From a virus, in the IMG/VR virus record IMGVR_UViG_3300028925_005018, positions 1-29,317 of that record: a DNA stretch of 29,317 nucleotides; one strand, written 5' to 3'. How positions within the stretch are numbered: the first letter of the stretch is position 1; every line of letters begins with the position of its first letter. This document shows positions 1 through 6,464 of this stretch, one piece after another. Under the pieces are notes generated by a model. The model saw only the letters and a list, made by a program, of their open reading frames with translations, was not told where the DNA came from and made no database searches. Position numbers and translations under genes: made by a program.

Positions 1-30
1 AAGAAAAATAAAAAGAAAAAATATGCCTAA
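1..30 (+). CDS. 3' end of a lysine-rich protein (partial)
   Basis: The first ten codons of the window read as lysine/asparagine-rich residues followed by Tyr-Ala and a TAA stop at 28-30. This is compatible with the basic tail of a small late protein cut by the window edge, like the lysine-rich mini-protein at 28439-28525. The stop overlaps the next start codon by a few bases, as is usual in this phage. Only ten codons are visible and poly-A tracts give lysine by chance, so this is weak. Confidence 0.3.
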   Translation, partial: KKNKKKKYA

Positions 31-154
31 ACAAAAAAAGGTAAGCTGGATGTATGGTGGCAAAAAATATAGTGGAACTTATATTAGAGAAACTAAGAAG
101 GCTATATTTGCTAGAACTACTAATGGTAAAATTAAAAAGATTATAAAAAAATGA
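23..154 (+). CDS. 43-residue basic hypothetical protein
   Basis: An ATG at 23 opens a 43-residue frame beginning MPKQKKVSWMYGGKKYSG and ending in a run of Lys/Ile. It has about 14 lysines and a central aromatic/glycine-rich stretch, so it is strongly basic. Its TGA overlaps the ATG of the next gene (ATGA at 151-154), which argues that the frame is real and translationally coupled. The sequence before the start is purine-rich (AAAAAGAAAAA) without a clean Shine-Dalgarno site. The function is unknown; small basic proteins are common among late genes of marine phages. It is too short for domain recognition. Confidence 0.6.
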   Translation: MPKQKKVSWMYGGKKYSGTYIRETKKAIFARTTNGKIKKIIKK

Positions 155-918
155 ATCCAAACTCTAAATCAATAGATGATATTATAAAGCAATCTGATGC
201 AATTGAGTTTTTATCTAAAGCTCAATTAAATAATACAAAAAAAGATAATCATTCTTTATCAGATTTTTTAAAAGACGTAGATGACGAACCTAGTAAAATG
301 GCAATAGTTAAATTATTTGATATGCTGGTAGAAGGTGGAGTAGCACCTACAGTTAAACCATTAAGAGATAGAAGTACATGGCATTCTACTTATCCTGAAT
401 TTGAAATGCCAGATTTTATTAAGAAAATATCAGAGAGAGATGAAGAAGGTGCTAATTTTGCTAAGAGATGGATGGAAAGAGAAAATAAAAAGTTTATAAA
501 TACATATTCAGAAGATTTGTTAGGTAGAAAAAATATCCATGGTAAAGAAATTCCTAGAGCTGATTATCATAATTTCGAACCAGAAAGAATACCAGGTGCA
601 GTAAAAGGTGAGCAATTATATACAACTGAATCATTAAAAAAATATCAATCAAATACAGGGTCTCCAAAAATTCATGTAGCTCCTGGTGATATCCAAGCCC
701 TTATTTCAGAATTGGCTCATTATGCACAATATAAAGATTTGACAAATGAGGAAAAAATAGCAGCTAGGAGAACTAAAAATGAAGAGAACAAAAAATATGG
801 AAGTCCTACTCTCAGTCGTAATATTTATAATGTAGAAGATACTGGAGAATGGGAAGCTCATAGAATGATTGAACCTCAAATTATTAATATGTTTGAAAAT
901 CTTCTCAGAAAAAAATAA
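151..918 (+). CDS. Late protein with shared N-terminal tag and decayed HExxH motif
   Basis: A protein of 255 residues. Its first ~25 residues (MNPNSKSIDDIIKQSDAIEF) are almost the same as the N-termini of the next two genes, although the rest differs. Around residues 186-190 it reads S-E-L-A-H-Y-A-Q. That is the context of a zinc-peptidase helix (HELAHxxQ), but the first zinc-ligand histidine is serine. A downstream acidic segment (GEWEAH) could hold a further ligand-like glutamate. I infer a metallopeptidase-fold protein that is inactive or uses other ligands; this is not proven. The start is fixed by ATGA coupling to the gene before it. Placement in a plus-strand late block next to an intact HExxH paralogue-like gene suggests a virion or assembly role. 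Confidence 0.7.
   Translation: MNPNSKSIDDIIKQSDAIEFLSKAQLNNTKKDNHSLSDFLKDVDDEPSKMAIVKLFDMLVEGGVAPTVKPLRDRSTWHSTYPEFEMPDFIKKISERDEEGANFAKRWMERENKKFINTYSEDLLGRKNIHGKEIPRADYHNFEPERIPGAVKGEQLYTTESLKKYQSNTGSPKIHVAPGDIQALISELAHYAQYKDLTNEEKIAARRTKNEENKKYGSPTLSRNIYNVEDTGEWEAHRMIEPQIINMFENLLRKK
163..198 (+). repeat. Direct repeat encoding the shared N-terminal tag (copies at 163-198 and 2265-2300; partial at 929-959)
   Basis: The 36 bases at 163-198 recur at 2265-2300 with two mismatches, both in third codon positions or silent. The 24 bases at 151-174 recur exactly at 929-952. All copies lie at the 5' ends of three consecutive genes and are translated in the same frame as (N/E)SKSI(D/N)DI. The bodies of the genes are dissimilar, so the tag was duplicated or kept under selection as a module. 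Confidence 0.85.
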
Positions 919-928
919 AAAAGAAAAA

Positions 929-2131
929 ATGAATCCAAACTCTAAATCAATAAATGATATACTGAGTGCAGTATCAGCTTTACCAAAAAACTTATTTACT
1001 TCACTATTTTCTGGTAAGAATAATCAAACAGACGAAAAACCAGGGAAAAAAATTCACTCAGGAAAATGGACTTTAGAAGAGATTAAGGAACAAAGGAATG
1101 AAATTCGTAAAAAAAGTGAAATAAATAAGTTTTTTGGTACTGGCGTTGGTTTAGAGAAAGCAGATTTGGAGAAATTCCGTTTAGTTAGTGAATTATTTCA
1201 AAAGACACAGAGTGGTGACAATAGTAAGTTGAGTTTAATTGACTTCATTAAAAATTCTCGTTCTGGAGAGGGTAGTCTTACTGGTAATAATAGAATGTTT
1301 GCTAATATACTAACTGATCCAAATATTTCCAAGGAACAACTTCCTGGTTTATTTCAAGCGTATGATGAATTTATTAAAAATCCTAGTCACAAAGACCCAT
1401 TGCCAAAGTATCGTGTATCACAACAAAATTTATCTGCCTTTGGAAAAGAGAATGTCCCTATTATTAAAGATTTTCTTAAACAAATGTACCCAGAAGAAGA
1501 CTATACATCTCTTGAAGATATGTTAGGAAGAATTAAATTAGGGGATAAACCTGGAGGTTTAACACTTGATATCGGGAGCTTAATGTCACCTGATTATTAT
1601 GGCGGAAATGGTCGTGGAGGGTGGCACAGTCAGTCTAGTTTTTTTGAAGAACCAGAATCAGAAAAGTATGGGTCTATTAATCCAGTGAAAGAAATAATTA
1701 GCTCCTTTGGGGAAAAAAGTAAATATAGTTCTTCAGTGCCTTCTTCATCTGCCTCTATAAATATTGGCTCTTGGCTAGGAACAGCCAAACAGCCGAATAT
1801 AACTGGAGAAAAAGCAGATGATATTAGGAGGACTTTAATTCACGAATTTGGTCATGTTAACCCTCAATTTGTAGCAAAGAGAGGAAATAGAGAAGAGTCT
1901 AATCCATCTTCTCATCAAACTCCTTTTGACGAGATGCTTAATAAAGCTTTAGGTAGTGTCAAGGGTATGAGCGAAGCATCTACAGCTATAAAAAAAGAAT
2001 ATATGCAAAGCCTTGAGTATCAACAAACAATGAATCATCCAATGTCCAAGTTTGTGCAGATGTTGGTGAATGAGGGCATTGACCCCTTTTCTATTTATGG
2101 TAAACACATCGTGCCTCAAACACAGAATTAA
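929..2131 (+). CDS. Putative zinc metallopeptidase with shared N-terminal tag
   Basis: A protein of 400 residues. I start it at the ATG at 929, because this recreates the same MNPNSKSI N-terminus as the gene upstream, and the 24 bases from the ATG are identical to those at 151-174. An earlier in-frame ATG at 869 would overlap the upstream gene and has no support. Residues 305-309 are H-E-F-G-H in a hydrophobic helix (TLIHEFGHVNPQF), the zinc-binding and catalytic motif of gluzincin/metzincin-type peptidases. A later acidic region (PFDEMLNKALG) could give the third ligand. The first 300 residues are polar, Ser/Lys/Gly-rich and not recognised. It could act as an injected or virion-associated protease, or in prohead processing; this is inferred from the late block alone. 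Confidence 0.75.
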   Translation: MNPNSKSINDILSAVSALPKNLFTSLFSGKNNQTDEKPGKKIHSGKWTLEEIKEQRNEIRKKSEINKFFGTGVGLEKADLEKFRLVSELFQKTQSGDNSKLSLIDFIKNSRSGEGSLTGNNRMFANILTDPNISKEQLPGLFQAYDEFIKNPSHKDPLPKYRVSQQNLSAFGKENVPIIKDFLKQMYPEEDYTSLEDMLGRIKLGDKPGGLTLDIGSLMSPDYYGGNGRGGWHSQSSFFEEPESEKYGSINPVKEIISSFGEKSKYSSSVPSSSASINIGSWLGTAKQPNITGEKADDIRRTLIHEFGHVNPQFVAKRGNREESNPSSHQTPFDEMLNKALGSVKGMSEASTAIKKEYMQSLEYQQTMNHPMSKFVQMLVNEGIDPFSIYGKHIVPQTQN

Positions 2132-2186
2132 GGGGATACAGGACATAAGATATGAATTCTCAAAAAATTAGAAAAGGAAAAAAGCA

Positions 2187-2531
2187 ATGAATGAACAATT
2201 AATGATGCTGTTATCTCAGTTAACAGGAGGTGGTTCTAAAGGAATGGTTCGTGACGTAGGAGAATCTAAATCTATAGATGATATTATAAAGCAATCCGAT
2301 ATGTTTGAATTATTATCTAAAGCTATGGCAGATAAAACTAATGTAGATTCTAGTGAAATGCCAATGAGAGATGATATAACTAAGTACTCTTCAGATGATC
2401 CACTAGATTTATTATTTAAAATGAGAAACAATGAAAGACGACCACCTGTAGAGCGTGATAAGAATAAAGAATATAGTAGCTTTATTCAAAGGTTGATGGA
2501 TTTAGCAAAGGCTAAACCAAAAGAATTATAA
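2187..2531 (+). CDS. 114-residue late protein with shared N-terminal tag
   Basis: A protein of 114 residues, led by AAGGAAAAAAGCA before ATG. After a 25-residue glycine-containing leader it carries ESKSIDDIIKQSDMFELLSKA (residues ~26-46), almost the same as residues 5-25 of the gene at 151. The DNA matches 34 of 36 bases. The remainder is polar and charged (MRNNERRPPVERDKNKEY) with no recognised domain. It is the last plus-strand gene before the convergent boundary with the leftward operon. It could be a minimal carrier of the tag or a chaperone of the tagged proteins. Function unknown. Confidence 0.7.
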   Translation: MNEQLMMLLSQLTGGGSKGMVRDVGESKSIDDIIKQSDMFELLSKAMADKTNVDSSEMPMRDDITKYSSDDPLDLLFKMRNNERRPPVERDKNKEYSSFIQRLMDLAKAKPKEL

Positions 2532-2572
2532 ATAAGAAGAGGAGCGTAAGCGGAAATAAACCTACGCCCCTC
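2527..2572 (-). terminator. Intrinsic terminator of the leftward operon
   Basis: Read on the minus strand, GAGGGGCGTA (2572-2563) pairs with TACGCTCCTC (2548-2539) over ten positions including one G-U wobble. A U-rich run (TTCTTATTTAT) follows. On the plus strand the wobble becomes an A-C mismatch and no T-run follows, so the signal is directional. It sits in the 67-base gap between two convergent genes, directly after the bS21-like gene. Confidence 0.7.
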
Positions 2573-2598
2573 TAGCTACGCACACAGTAGATGAACTA

Positions 2599-2733
2599 CT
2601 AAATTTTTCTCTCTCTTATTGCTTTTTTCTCTCTCTCCCTCCTGAGTTGGGAGGGCTTAGTGTAAAATCTTCGCTCTTCCAGCTCTATTAGGAGTCCAGA
2701 TTCTCTCACTTTCTTTTTAAATTCTGACAACAT
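2599..2733 (-). CDS. rpsU: Phage-encoded ribosomal protein bS21 homologue
   Basis: A protein of 44 residues starting at ATG 2733. It reads FKKKVRESGLL, then IELEERRFYTKPS, then QLRREREKKAIRERK. This is the conserved core of bS21: a first basic helix, an E-x-R-R-x-(F/Y)-Y-x-K-P turn and a basic C-terminal helix full of Arg/Lys. It is shorter than bacterial bS21 (about 58-71 residues), because the first strand is missing. An AGG lies about five bases before the ATG. It is the last gene of the leftward cluster, 13 bases after the HExxH gene and before a terminator. bS21 is the small-subunit protein next to the anti-Shine-Dalgarno region, and phage copies are known from aquatic phages including a pelagiphage. 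It may tune initiation on phage mRNAs in the host. Confidence 0.85.
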   Translation of the reverse strand: MLSEFKKKVRESGLLIELEERRFYTKPSQLRREREKKAIRERKI

Positions 2734-2746
2734 CTTACCTATCTCT

Positions 2747-3127
2747 TTATTTTTTGTCTTCTTTACTAATATCATTTAATCTCCAAGTTTTTTCATATTC
2801 TTTTATAGCCCAATTCTCTGCTTTAAGTTCCCATTTATTATCTTTATAATAATCTCTATTACAATAGACAGCTACGGTTCCAGCCTGAGCATACTTCTTA
2901 ATAAACTTTCTAATGCCAAGTCTTCGGGCATCAATAGCGTGTTTACCTTCATGCAGTACAGTCATTACAAAGTCTTTAGGGTCTGGGTTTTCTTCTTTTA
3001 TGTCTCTAAGTATAATTTTATCTTCTTCTGCTAAGTACATACCCTTAACATCTAATGTCTTAGACATTACTATTGTTGGATGAATATTGTACTTACCTAG
3101 AATTGACTTAGCTATTACGTTACGCAA
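2747..3127 (-). CDS. Putative small zinc metallopeptidase (HExxH)
   Basis: A protein of 126 residues beginning with TTG at 3127. GGAG lies seven bases before it, inside the 3' end of the helicase gene, and the two overlap by eight bases. Residues 59-63 are H-E-G-K-H in VMTVLHEGKHAIDARRLG, a typical zinc-binding helix. The family looks like a minimal SprT/WLM or ImmA-like peptidase core: a short beta region, an active helix, then an acidic C-terminal helix (ENWAIKEYEKTW) that may give the third ligand. The substrate is unknown. It lies between the helicase and the bS21-like gene at the distal end of the early cluster. Activity is inferred from the motif only. Confidence 0.7.
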   Translation of the reverse strand: MRNVIAKSILGKYNIHPTIVMSKTLDVKGMYLAEEDKIILRDIKEENPDPKDFVMTVLHEGKHAIDARRLGIRKFIKKYAQAGTVAVYCNRDYYKDNKWELKAENWAIKEYEKTWRLNDISKEDKK

Positions 3128-4475
3128 TTACAATCTCCGATTCTTTAGTTAATAATTTTTTATTTCTTTCATGTTCAGTAGCTTCTAGTATATCATCAAA
3201 TAGTTTACAACTGTCTCCAGAGTAACCCATCTCTACTGATCCTGGTGTTCCATATCTATTCTTAGATACTATAAGCATCATCTCGTTTGGCATCCATATC
3301 CTACCATTGGAATCTTCTGCACCAAATCTAGACACATAAGGATAGTGAGTAAATACTACCATCTCTGCATCTTGCTCTAGTGAACCAGACTCTGCCAAGT
3401 CAGACAACCTAGGTGTAGAGTCGATTCTATGTTCTATATTTCTATTCAGCTGCGACACTAGTATGATACACATATCATGTCCCTTAGCTAACCATTTATA
3501 TCGCATAGTTGTTTCTCTAATCTTATGTCTTAGGTCTCTATTGTCATTAGATGGAAACTCTATTAAACCTATGTGGTCATCAATAACAACATCTGGTTTT
3601 ATTCTTTTTATCTCATTGAACGTCTCATGTATATCTCTAATAGAATCATACATAAATAAATTCTCTTTATAATTCTCTCTAATATAATCCATTGCCCTCT
3701 CTACCTCTGGCTTTATAGATTTAGTTCCATGTCTAATACCTCTATACGATAGAGTATCTGACTCCATAGCTATAAACTTTTTCATCATCTCTACGTTTGG
3801 CATCTCACGATTGATCATCATTACTTTCTTACCAGACAACACTAACTGTCTAGCCATATTAGCTACTACAGTAGTCTTTCCATTCGCTGGTCTACCAGCT
3901 ACAATAGTTATCTCACCTCTAGTCATACCATGTACTACAGAATCTAACTTACCTAACCCTGTCTTTATAATTCCTTTACTATTAAATATAGAATCGCTTG
4001 TCTCTTCGAGAGTATTATCTATATTGAAGTCATTCTTAGAAGGTCTTAGGTTTATAATGTTACTAGAATCTGTATTCACCTGGTTAATAAGTGAATCCAT
4101 ATCCACTGAATTATCTTCTGCGTTTTTTATTATAGTATGTGAATGCTCTACCATCTTTCTTCTTAACCAATGCTCATGCATTAGCCTAGCATAGTACTCT
4201 GCTCTAGCCGTGCTAGCCTCTTTAGTACATATAGTAGTTATATCATAAGTAACTTGTCTGTTCTGGTAGTTCTTAGAAGGGAAGTTATGAGATACAGTTA
4301 ACATATCTATTTCATCTCCCTTGTCTTCTAACCTTTTTACAGTCTTCCATATATCTCTATTAAACTCATTGTAAAAAACATCGTCAGTTTCTATCCATCT
4401 CTTTACAATATCAATATTACTTGGCTTATTTATAACTGAGAATAATACAGCCTCTTCTATTTCTACGTTGTGCAT
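3120..4475 (-). CDS. dnaB: Replicative DNA helicase, DnaB-like
   Basis: A protein of 451 residues. The N-terminal helical domain (residues 1-~110, EEAVLFSVINKP start) matches the DnaB N domain. The RecA-like motor follows: Walker A GRPANGKTT at 194-202, acidic NREMP near 222-226, Walker B VVIDD at 296-300, and the sensor/H4 region VSQLNRN at 340-346 with LSDLAESGSLEQDA afterwards. The usual C-terminal SKNRYG motif is also present. It should unwind DNA at the phage fork as a ring hexamer. The start ATG has GAGGAAAT before it. Directly upstream in the operon lies a zinc-finger protein that may load it. No primase is seen in the window, so the host primase or an unseen gene is needed. Confidence 0.93.
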   Translation of the reverse strand: MHNVEIEEAVLFSVINKPSNIDIVKRWIETDDVFYNEFNRDIWKTVKRLEDKGDEIDMLTVSHNFPSKNYQNRQVTYDITTICTKEASTARAEYYARLMHEHWLRRKMVEHSHTIIKNAEDNSVDMDSLINQVNTDSSNIINLRPSKNDFNIDNTLEETSDSIFNSKGIIKTGLGKLDSVVHGMTRGEITIVAGRPANGKTTVVANMARQLVLSGKKVMMINREMPNVEMMKKFIAMESDTLSYRGIRHGTKSIKPEVERAMDYIRENYKENLFMYDSIRDIHETFNEIKRIKPDVVIDDHIGLIEFPSNDNRDLRHKIRETTMRYKWLAKGHDMCIILVSQLNRNIEHRIDSTPRLSDLAESGSLEQDAEMVVFTHYPYVSRFGAEDSNGRIWMPNEMMLIVSKNRYGTPGSVEMGYSGDSCKLFDDILEATEHERNKKLLTKESEIVIA

Positions 4476-4482
4476 ATTTCCT

Positions 4483-4857
4483 CTAATCTATTTTTGGTGG
4501 TATTCTATCCATAGATAAATACTCATGTCTTTTTCTAGAAGATTTACTAGAATTATTATTAAGAATAATAGCAGATAAATACCTTAAACCCTTTCCTTCT
4601 TTAGGAGCATTAGATTTTAGATAATTATTAATAGACATGATAACCATATCGTTATCACACTTCCCTATCTCCGATAAAAATCCATATATATTAGCTTCAT
4701 CAAGCTTTAAATCTCTTGAGGAATTAACTGACTCTATACTTGTGTCTATTAACAGTAAAGCTTCTTTACTATACGACATCCTTATCTTTTCTATCTGCTG
4801 AGTATACTTCTGTTTCTTTACTGTGCTGCCACAGGTTGGGCATTTTGTTTTCGACAT
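4483..4857 (-). CDS. Zinc-finger protein upstream of helicase, possible helicase loader
   Basis: A protein of 124 residues from ATG 4857 (AGAGGA nine bases upstream; a TTG at 4866 in the same frame lacks a site). It begins MSKTKCPTCGSTVKKQ, with one CxxC knuckle at the N-terminus but no clear second pair. The remainder is helical, with DEANIYGFLSEIGKCDNDMV and a C-terminal GKGLRYLSAIILNN. The latter resembles the tails of replisome organiser/loader proteins, where a Tyr-Leu helix precedes a basic end. It is eight bases from the helicase gene in the same operon. A loader or replisome role is an inference from position and general form only. Confidence 0.65.
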   Translation of the reverse strand: MSKTKCPTCGSTVKKQKYTQQIEKIRMSYSKEALLLIDTSIESVNSSRDLKLDEANIYGFLSEIGKCDNDMVIMSINNYLKSNAPKEGKGLRYLSAIILNNNSSKSSRKRHEYLSMDRIPPKID

Positions 4858-5297
4858 TCTAAGCAATCCTCTTTCTCCATAGGTACGTTACCAAAGACAT
4901 CTTTAGCAAGGTATTCTATATATAATTCAGTTCTATCTCTGTATTCATGGTATGCTCTTTTGCATTGATTGCATCTCCTAGGGATAGACATACTTCCAGA
5001 GTTAAAATTTGTATTACTAGTTAAACCTTTTATTAAATTATCTTGAAGTAGTCCATTTAAATCAAACCATTCATCGTCAAAATAATACAAAAGAGTTTCT
5101 ATTAAAGCATAGTGCTTTACCATAGCATCTCTACTGTAATCCGCACCGTTAGCTCTAGTCTCTAGAACTCTCTTCATACTAGAAGAGATGCTTATTTCGC
5201 CAGCTCTAACCAATCTTCGTACTTCTGGATCACGTAGATTTGCCCTCGGTCTTCCTTTACTATCTGTATATCTACTTCGTCTGTTGGCTTTAGCCAT
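4818..5297 (-). CDS. Hypothetical zinc-ribbon protein, 159 residues
   Basis: A protein of 159 residues. The N-terminus is basic (ANRRSRYTDSKGRPRANLRD). A helical middle is followed by a two-knuckle zinc-ribbon arrangement: C109-x2-C112 (CNQC) and C145-x2-C148 (CLEC). The start at 5297 overlaps the preceding nuclease gene by 106 bases; a later in-frame ATG at 5177 has no ribosome site, so I prefer the long form. The end overlaps the start of the next gene by 40 bases. Not recognised. Basic residues, zinc knuckles and the replication neighbourhood suggest nucleic-acid binding. Confidence 0.65.
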   Translation of the reverse strand: MAKANRRSRYTDSKGRPRANLRDPEVRRLVRAGEISISSSMKRVLETRANGADYSRDAMVKHYALIETLLYYFDDEWFDLNGLLQDNLIKGLTSNTNFNSGSMSIPRRCNQCKRAYHEYRDRTELYIEYLAKDVFGNVPMEKEDCLECRKQNAQPVAAQ

Positions 5298-5485
5298 TTA
5301 GCTACTCTCTTTCTAACTTTGCACTGTGCTTTATAATTATCTATCATCAAGTCTACTTCTGCTGTCTCACCAAGAGACCTACCATCAGAGCCCCAAGCTC
5401 GCTTTGCTTTGAATCCTTTTTCTTTCGCTATATCAACACATTCTCTTTCGAATCTGCTTCCTTTTTGTTTACTTTTACTAGGCAT
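5192..5485 (-). CDS. Holliday-junction-resolvase-like nuclease (PD-(D/E)XK type)
   Basis: A protein of 97 residues with the layout of small archaeal-Hjc/phage resolvase-like nucleases. It has KGSRFERECVDIAKEKGF (glutamate at 13 or 15 in helix 1), then a beta hairpin with A-E-V-D-L-M-I (D45), then A-Q-C-K-V-R-K (K56). In the classical motif the residue two before the lysine is Glu; here it is Gln54, a swap seen in some phage members but one that leaves activity uncertain. It would cut branched DNA during replication or before packaging. It overlaps the downstream zinc-ribbon gene. No strong ribosome site precedes ATG 5485. Confidence 0.7.
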   Translation of the reverse strand: MPSKSKQKGSRFERECVDIAKEKGFKAKRAWGSDGRSLGETAEVDLMIDNYKAQCKVRKRVAKWLKPTDEVDIQIVKEDRGQIYVIQKYEDWLELAK

Positions 5486-5492
5486 AATATTT

Positions 5493-5729
5493 TTAAGACC
5501 TACAATTACACGGCTTGTGTGTCTTTGTGTTCCTTTCTATCCAGAATCTGTAGTCTGGTTCAGAGTAGTTATAATACTTGTAACAATCTACACATAACAA
5601 TAAATGCTTAGGATCACTCCTACAACATAAAAGAACTGGAGTCCAATACTGACTCCAATCTGTTTCGCAAACGGAACAATTATGTGGTAGCCTCGTCTTT
5701 TTCAAGAACCGCATCTCTCTGGTTTTCAT
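5493..5729 (-). CDS. Small cysteine-rich protein, 78 residues
   Basis: A protein of 78 residues with a zinc-binding layout: CSVC near residues 18-21, CC at the middle and CVDC near 46-49, and a CNC close to the end. Aromatic residues (DCYKYYNYSEPDYRFWIE) follow the second knuckle, as in treble-clef fingers such as HNH-like folds, but no HNH histidines are evident. The start overlaps the preceding coiled-coil gene by 50 bases; GGAG lies ten bases before ATG. Function unknown; DNA or RNA binding is plausible. Confidence 0.6.
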   Translation of the reverse strand: MKTREMRFLKKTRLPHNCSVCETDWSQYWTPVLLCCRSDPKHLLLCVDCYKYYNYSEPDYRFWIERNTKTHKPCNCRS

Positions 5730-5919
5730 CTTTCATTTTCTCCGTTTTGGCTTCCATAAAATTAGCCAGTTTCTTAGTATCTTTTTTCATTTCTAAATAG
5801 TTCTCTAGAAGAATGCGAAGAGTATCTATAGTGTAACTATGTGAGGATACCATATTATATACTGTTTGCAAATCTTCAGTTAACTCTTTTACTGTTGGTT
5901 TTTTTCTTTTACTTTTCAT
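5680..5919 (-). CDS. Hypothetical coiled-coil protein, 79 residues
   Basis: A protein of 79 residues that opens with a basic SKRKKPT segment. It then continues as heptad-like helix (LTEDLQTVYNMVSSHSY, LRILLENYLEMKKDTKKL), ending in a charged tail. No cysteines and no membrane segment. It most likely forms a dimeric coiled coil. It is the first gene after a 135-base gap downstream of the nested frames at 6055-6464; that gap shows no further supported gene. Function unknown. Confidence 0.6.
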   Translation of the reverse strand: MKSKRKKPTVKELTEDLQTVYNMVSSHSYTIDTLRILLENYLEMKKDTKKLANFMEAKTEKMKDENQRDAVLEKDEATT

Positions 5920-6054
5920 TTAACATTCTTTTTTCTTATTTAAAAATATTAGGTGGAGAGTGGCGCCAACCTAGTGTAATCACTTTTTCTAATAACAACC
6001 AAACCTCAGTACCAAAAGGCCTTTCATTAGTTTAGTTATGTAATAGAAAATTTA

Positions 6055-6243
6055 TTATACTCTCTCCACCAATTCTGTTAACTCATCAAAAAGATGATTC
6101 TGCATACCCATAGAGTCTCTTAGAGTCTCTAGCTTTTTCATATCTTTTTCTGAGTTTAAATAATAATAATTTATCTTGTCTTGAAGAGAGTTCGTAGATT
6201 GGGATTTTCGGTGCAACCTCTCTCTTTGTTTCGACCATCGCAT
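6055..6243 (-). CDS. Hypothetical protein, nested frame A (62 residues)
   Basis: A frame of 62 residues from ATG 6243, in TGATG overlap with the stop of the gene at 6243-6464. GAAGGGACT precedes it, so re-initiation is plausible. The N-terminal third is basic and low in sense (RWSKQRERLHRKSQS). The last 40 residues look like a real helix (EKDMKKLETLRDSMGMQNHLFDELTELVERV). It shares 158 bases with the frame at 6086-6313. Either both are translated, or one protein arises from both by a frameshift or a one-base sequence error. Confidence 0.45.
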   Translation of the reverse strand: MRWSKQRERLHRKSQSTNSLQDKINYYYLNSEKDMKKLETLRDSMGMQNHLFDELTELVERV

Positions 6244-6313
6244 CAAGTCCCTTCTCCCATCCCATTAAGCTGCACATTTCCTCTTCTATTTCTATCCAAT
6301 TCTCTACCTTCAT
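6086..6313 (-). CDS. Hypothetical protein, nested frame B (75 residues)
   Basis: A frame of 75 residues from ATG 6313, with GGAG about nine bases before it. The N-terminus is acidic and protein-like (MKVENWIEIEEEMCSLMGWEKGLDAM); the C-terminus is basic. It overlaps the 3' 71 bases of the gene at 6243-6464 and most of frame A. The N-terminal part here and the C-terminal part of frame A both look more natural than their alternatives, which hints at a single protein read across two frames. Not recognised. Confidence 0.5.
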   Translation of the reverse strand: MKVENWIEIEEEMCSLMGWEKGLDAMVETKREVAPKIPIYELSSRQDKLLLFKLRKRYEKARDSKRLYGYAESSF

Positions 6314-6464
6314 TCTCGTAACGCTCCTTATTATTAACTATAAAGCCTCGCTTTTCAGCTTGCCTCCATATAAATTTAATAAAATCATCTATATCTTTTT
6401 GAGGTGTGTCTTCTCCTCTTTCTATGTATATAGATTCCATCTCTTCTACCATTTTAAATTTCAT
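6243..6464 (-). CDS. Hypothetical protein, 73 residues
   Basis: A protein of 73 residues starting in an ATGA overlap with the methyltransferase stop (6461-6464), with GGAG nine bases upstream. The first 48 residues are balanced and helical (DTPQKDIDDFIKFIWRQAEKRGF). The last 25 overlap the next frame and look compositionally poorer (Arg/Asn/Gly-rich). Possibly a small accessory of the methyltransferase by position; function unknown. Confidence 0.65.
   Translation of the reverse strand: MKFKMVEEMESIYIERGEDTPQKDIDDFIKFIWRQAEKRGFIVNNKERYENEGRELDRNRRGNVQLNGMGEGT

Noticed and set aside
2637-2655. CCCTCC/GGAGGG hairpin as a terminator
   Set aside because: It lies inside the bS21-like coding frame and no T-run follows on either strand.
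3463-4194. Plus-strand frames of 69 and 127 residues opposite the helicase
   Set aside because: They are antisense to a well-supported DnaB gene and have the hydrophobic bias typical of reverse-complement shadows.
6154-6160. TTTAAAC slippery heptamer as a programmed -1 frameshift
   Set aside because: The phase is right for the 62-residue frame, but I see no clear downstream stem or pseudoknot, and the more natural fusion would need the opposite shift; kept only as a note in the overlap finding.
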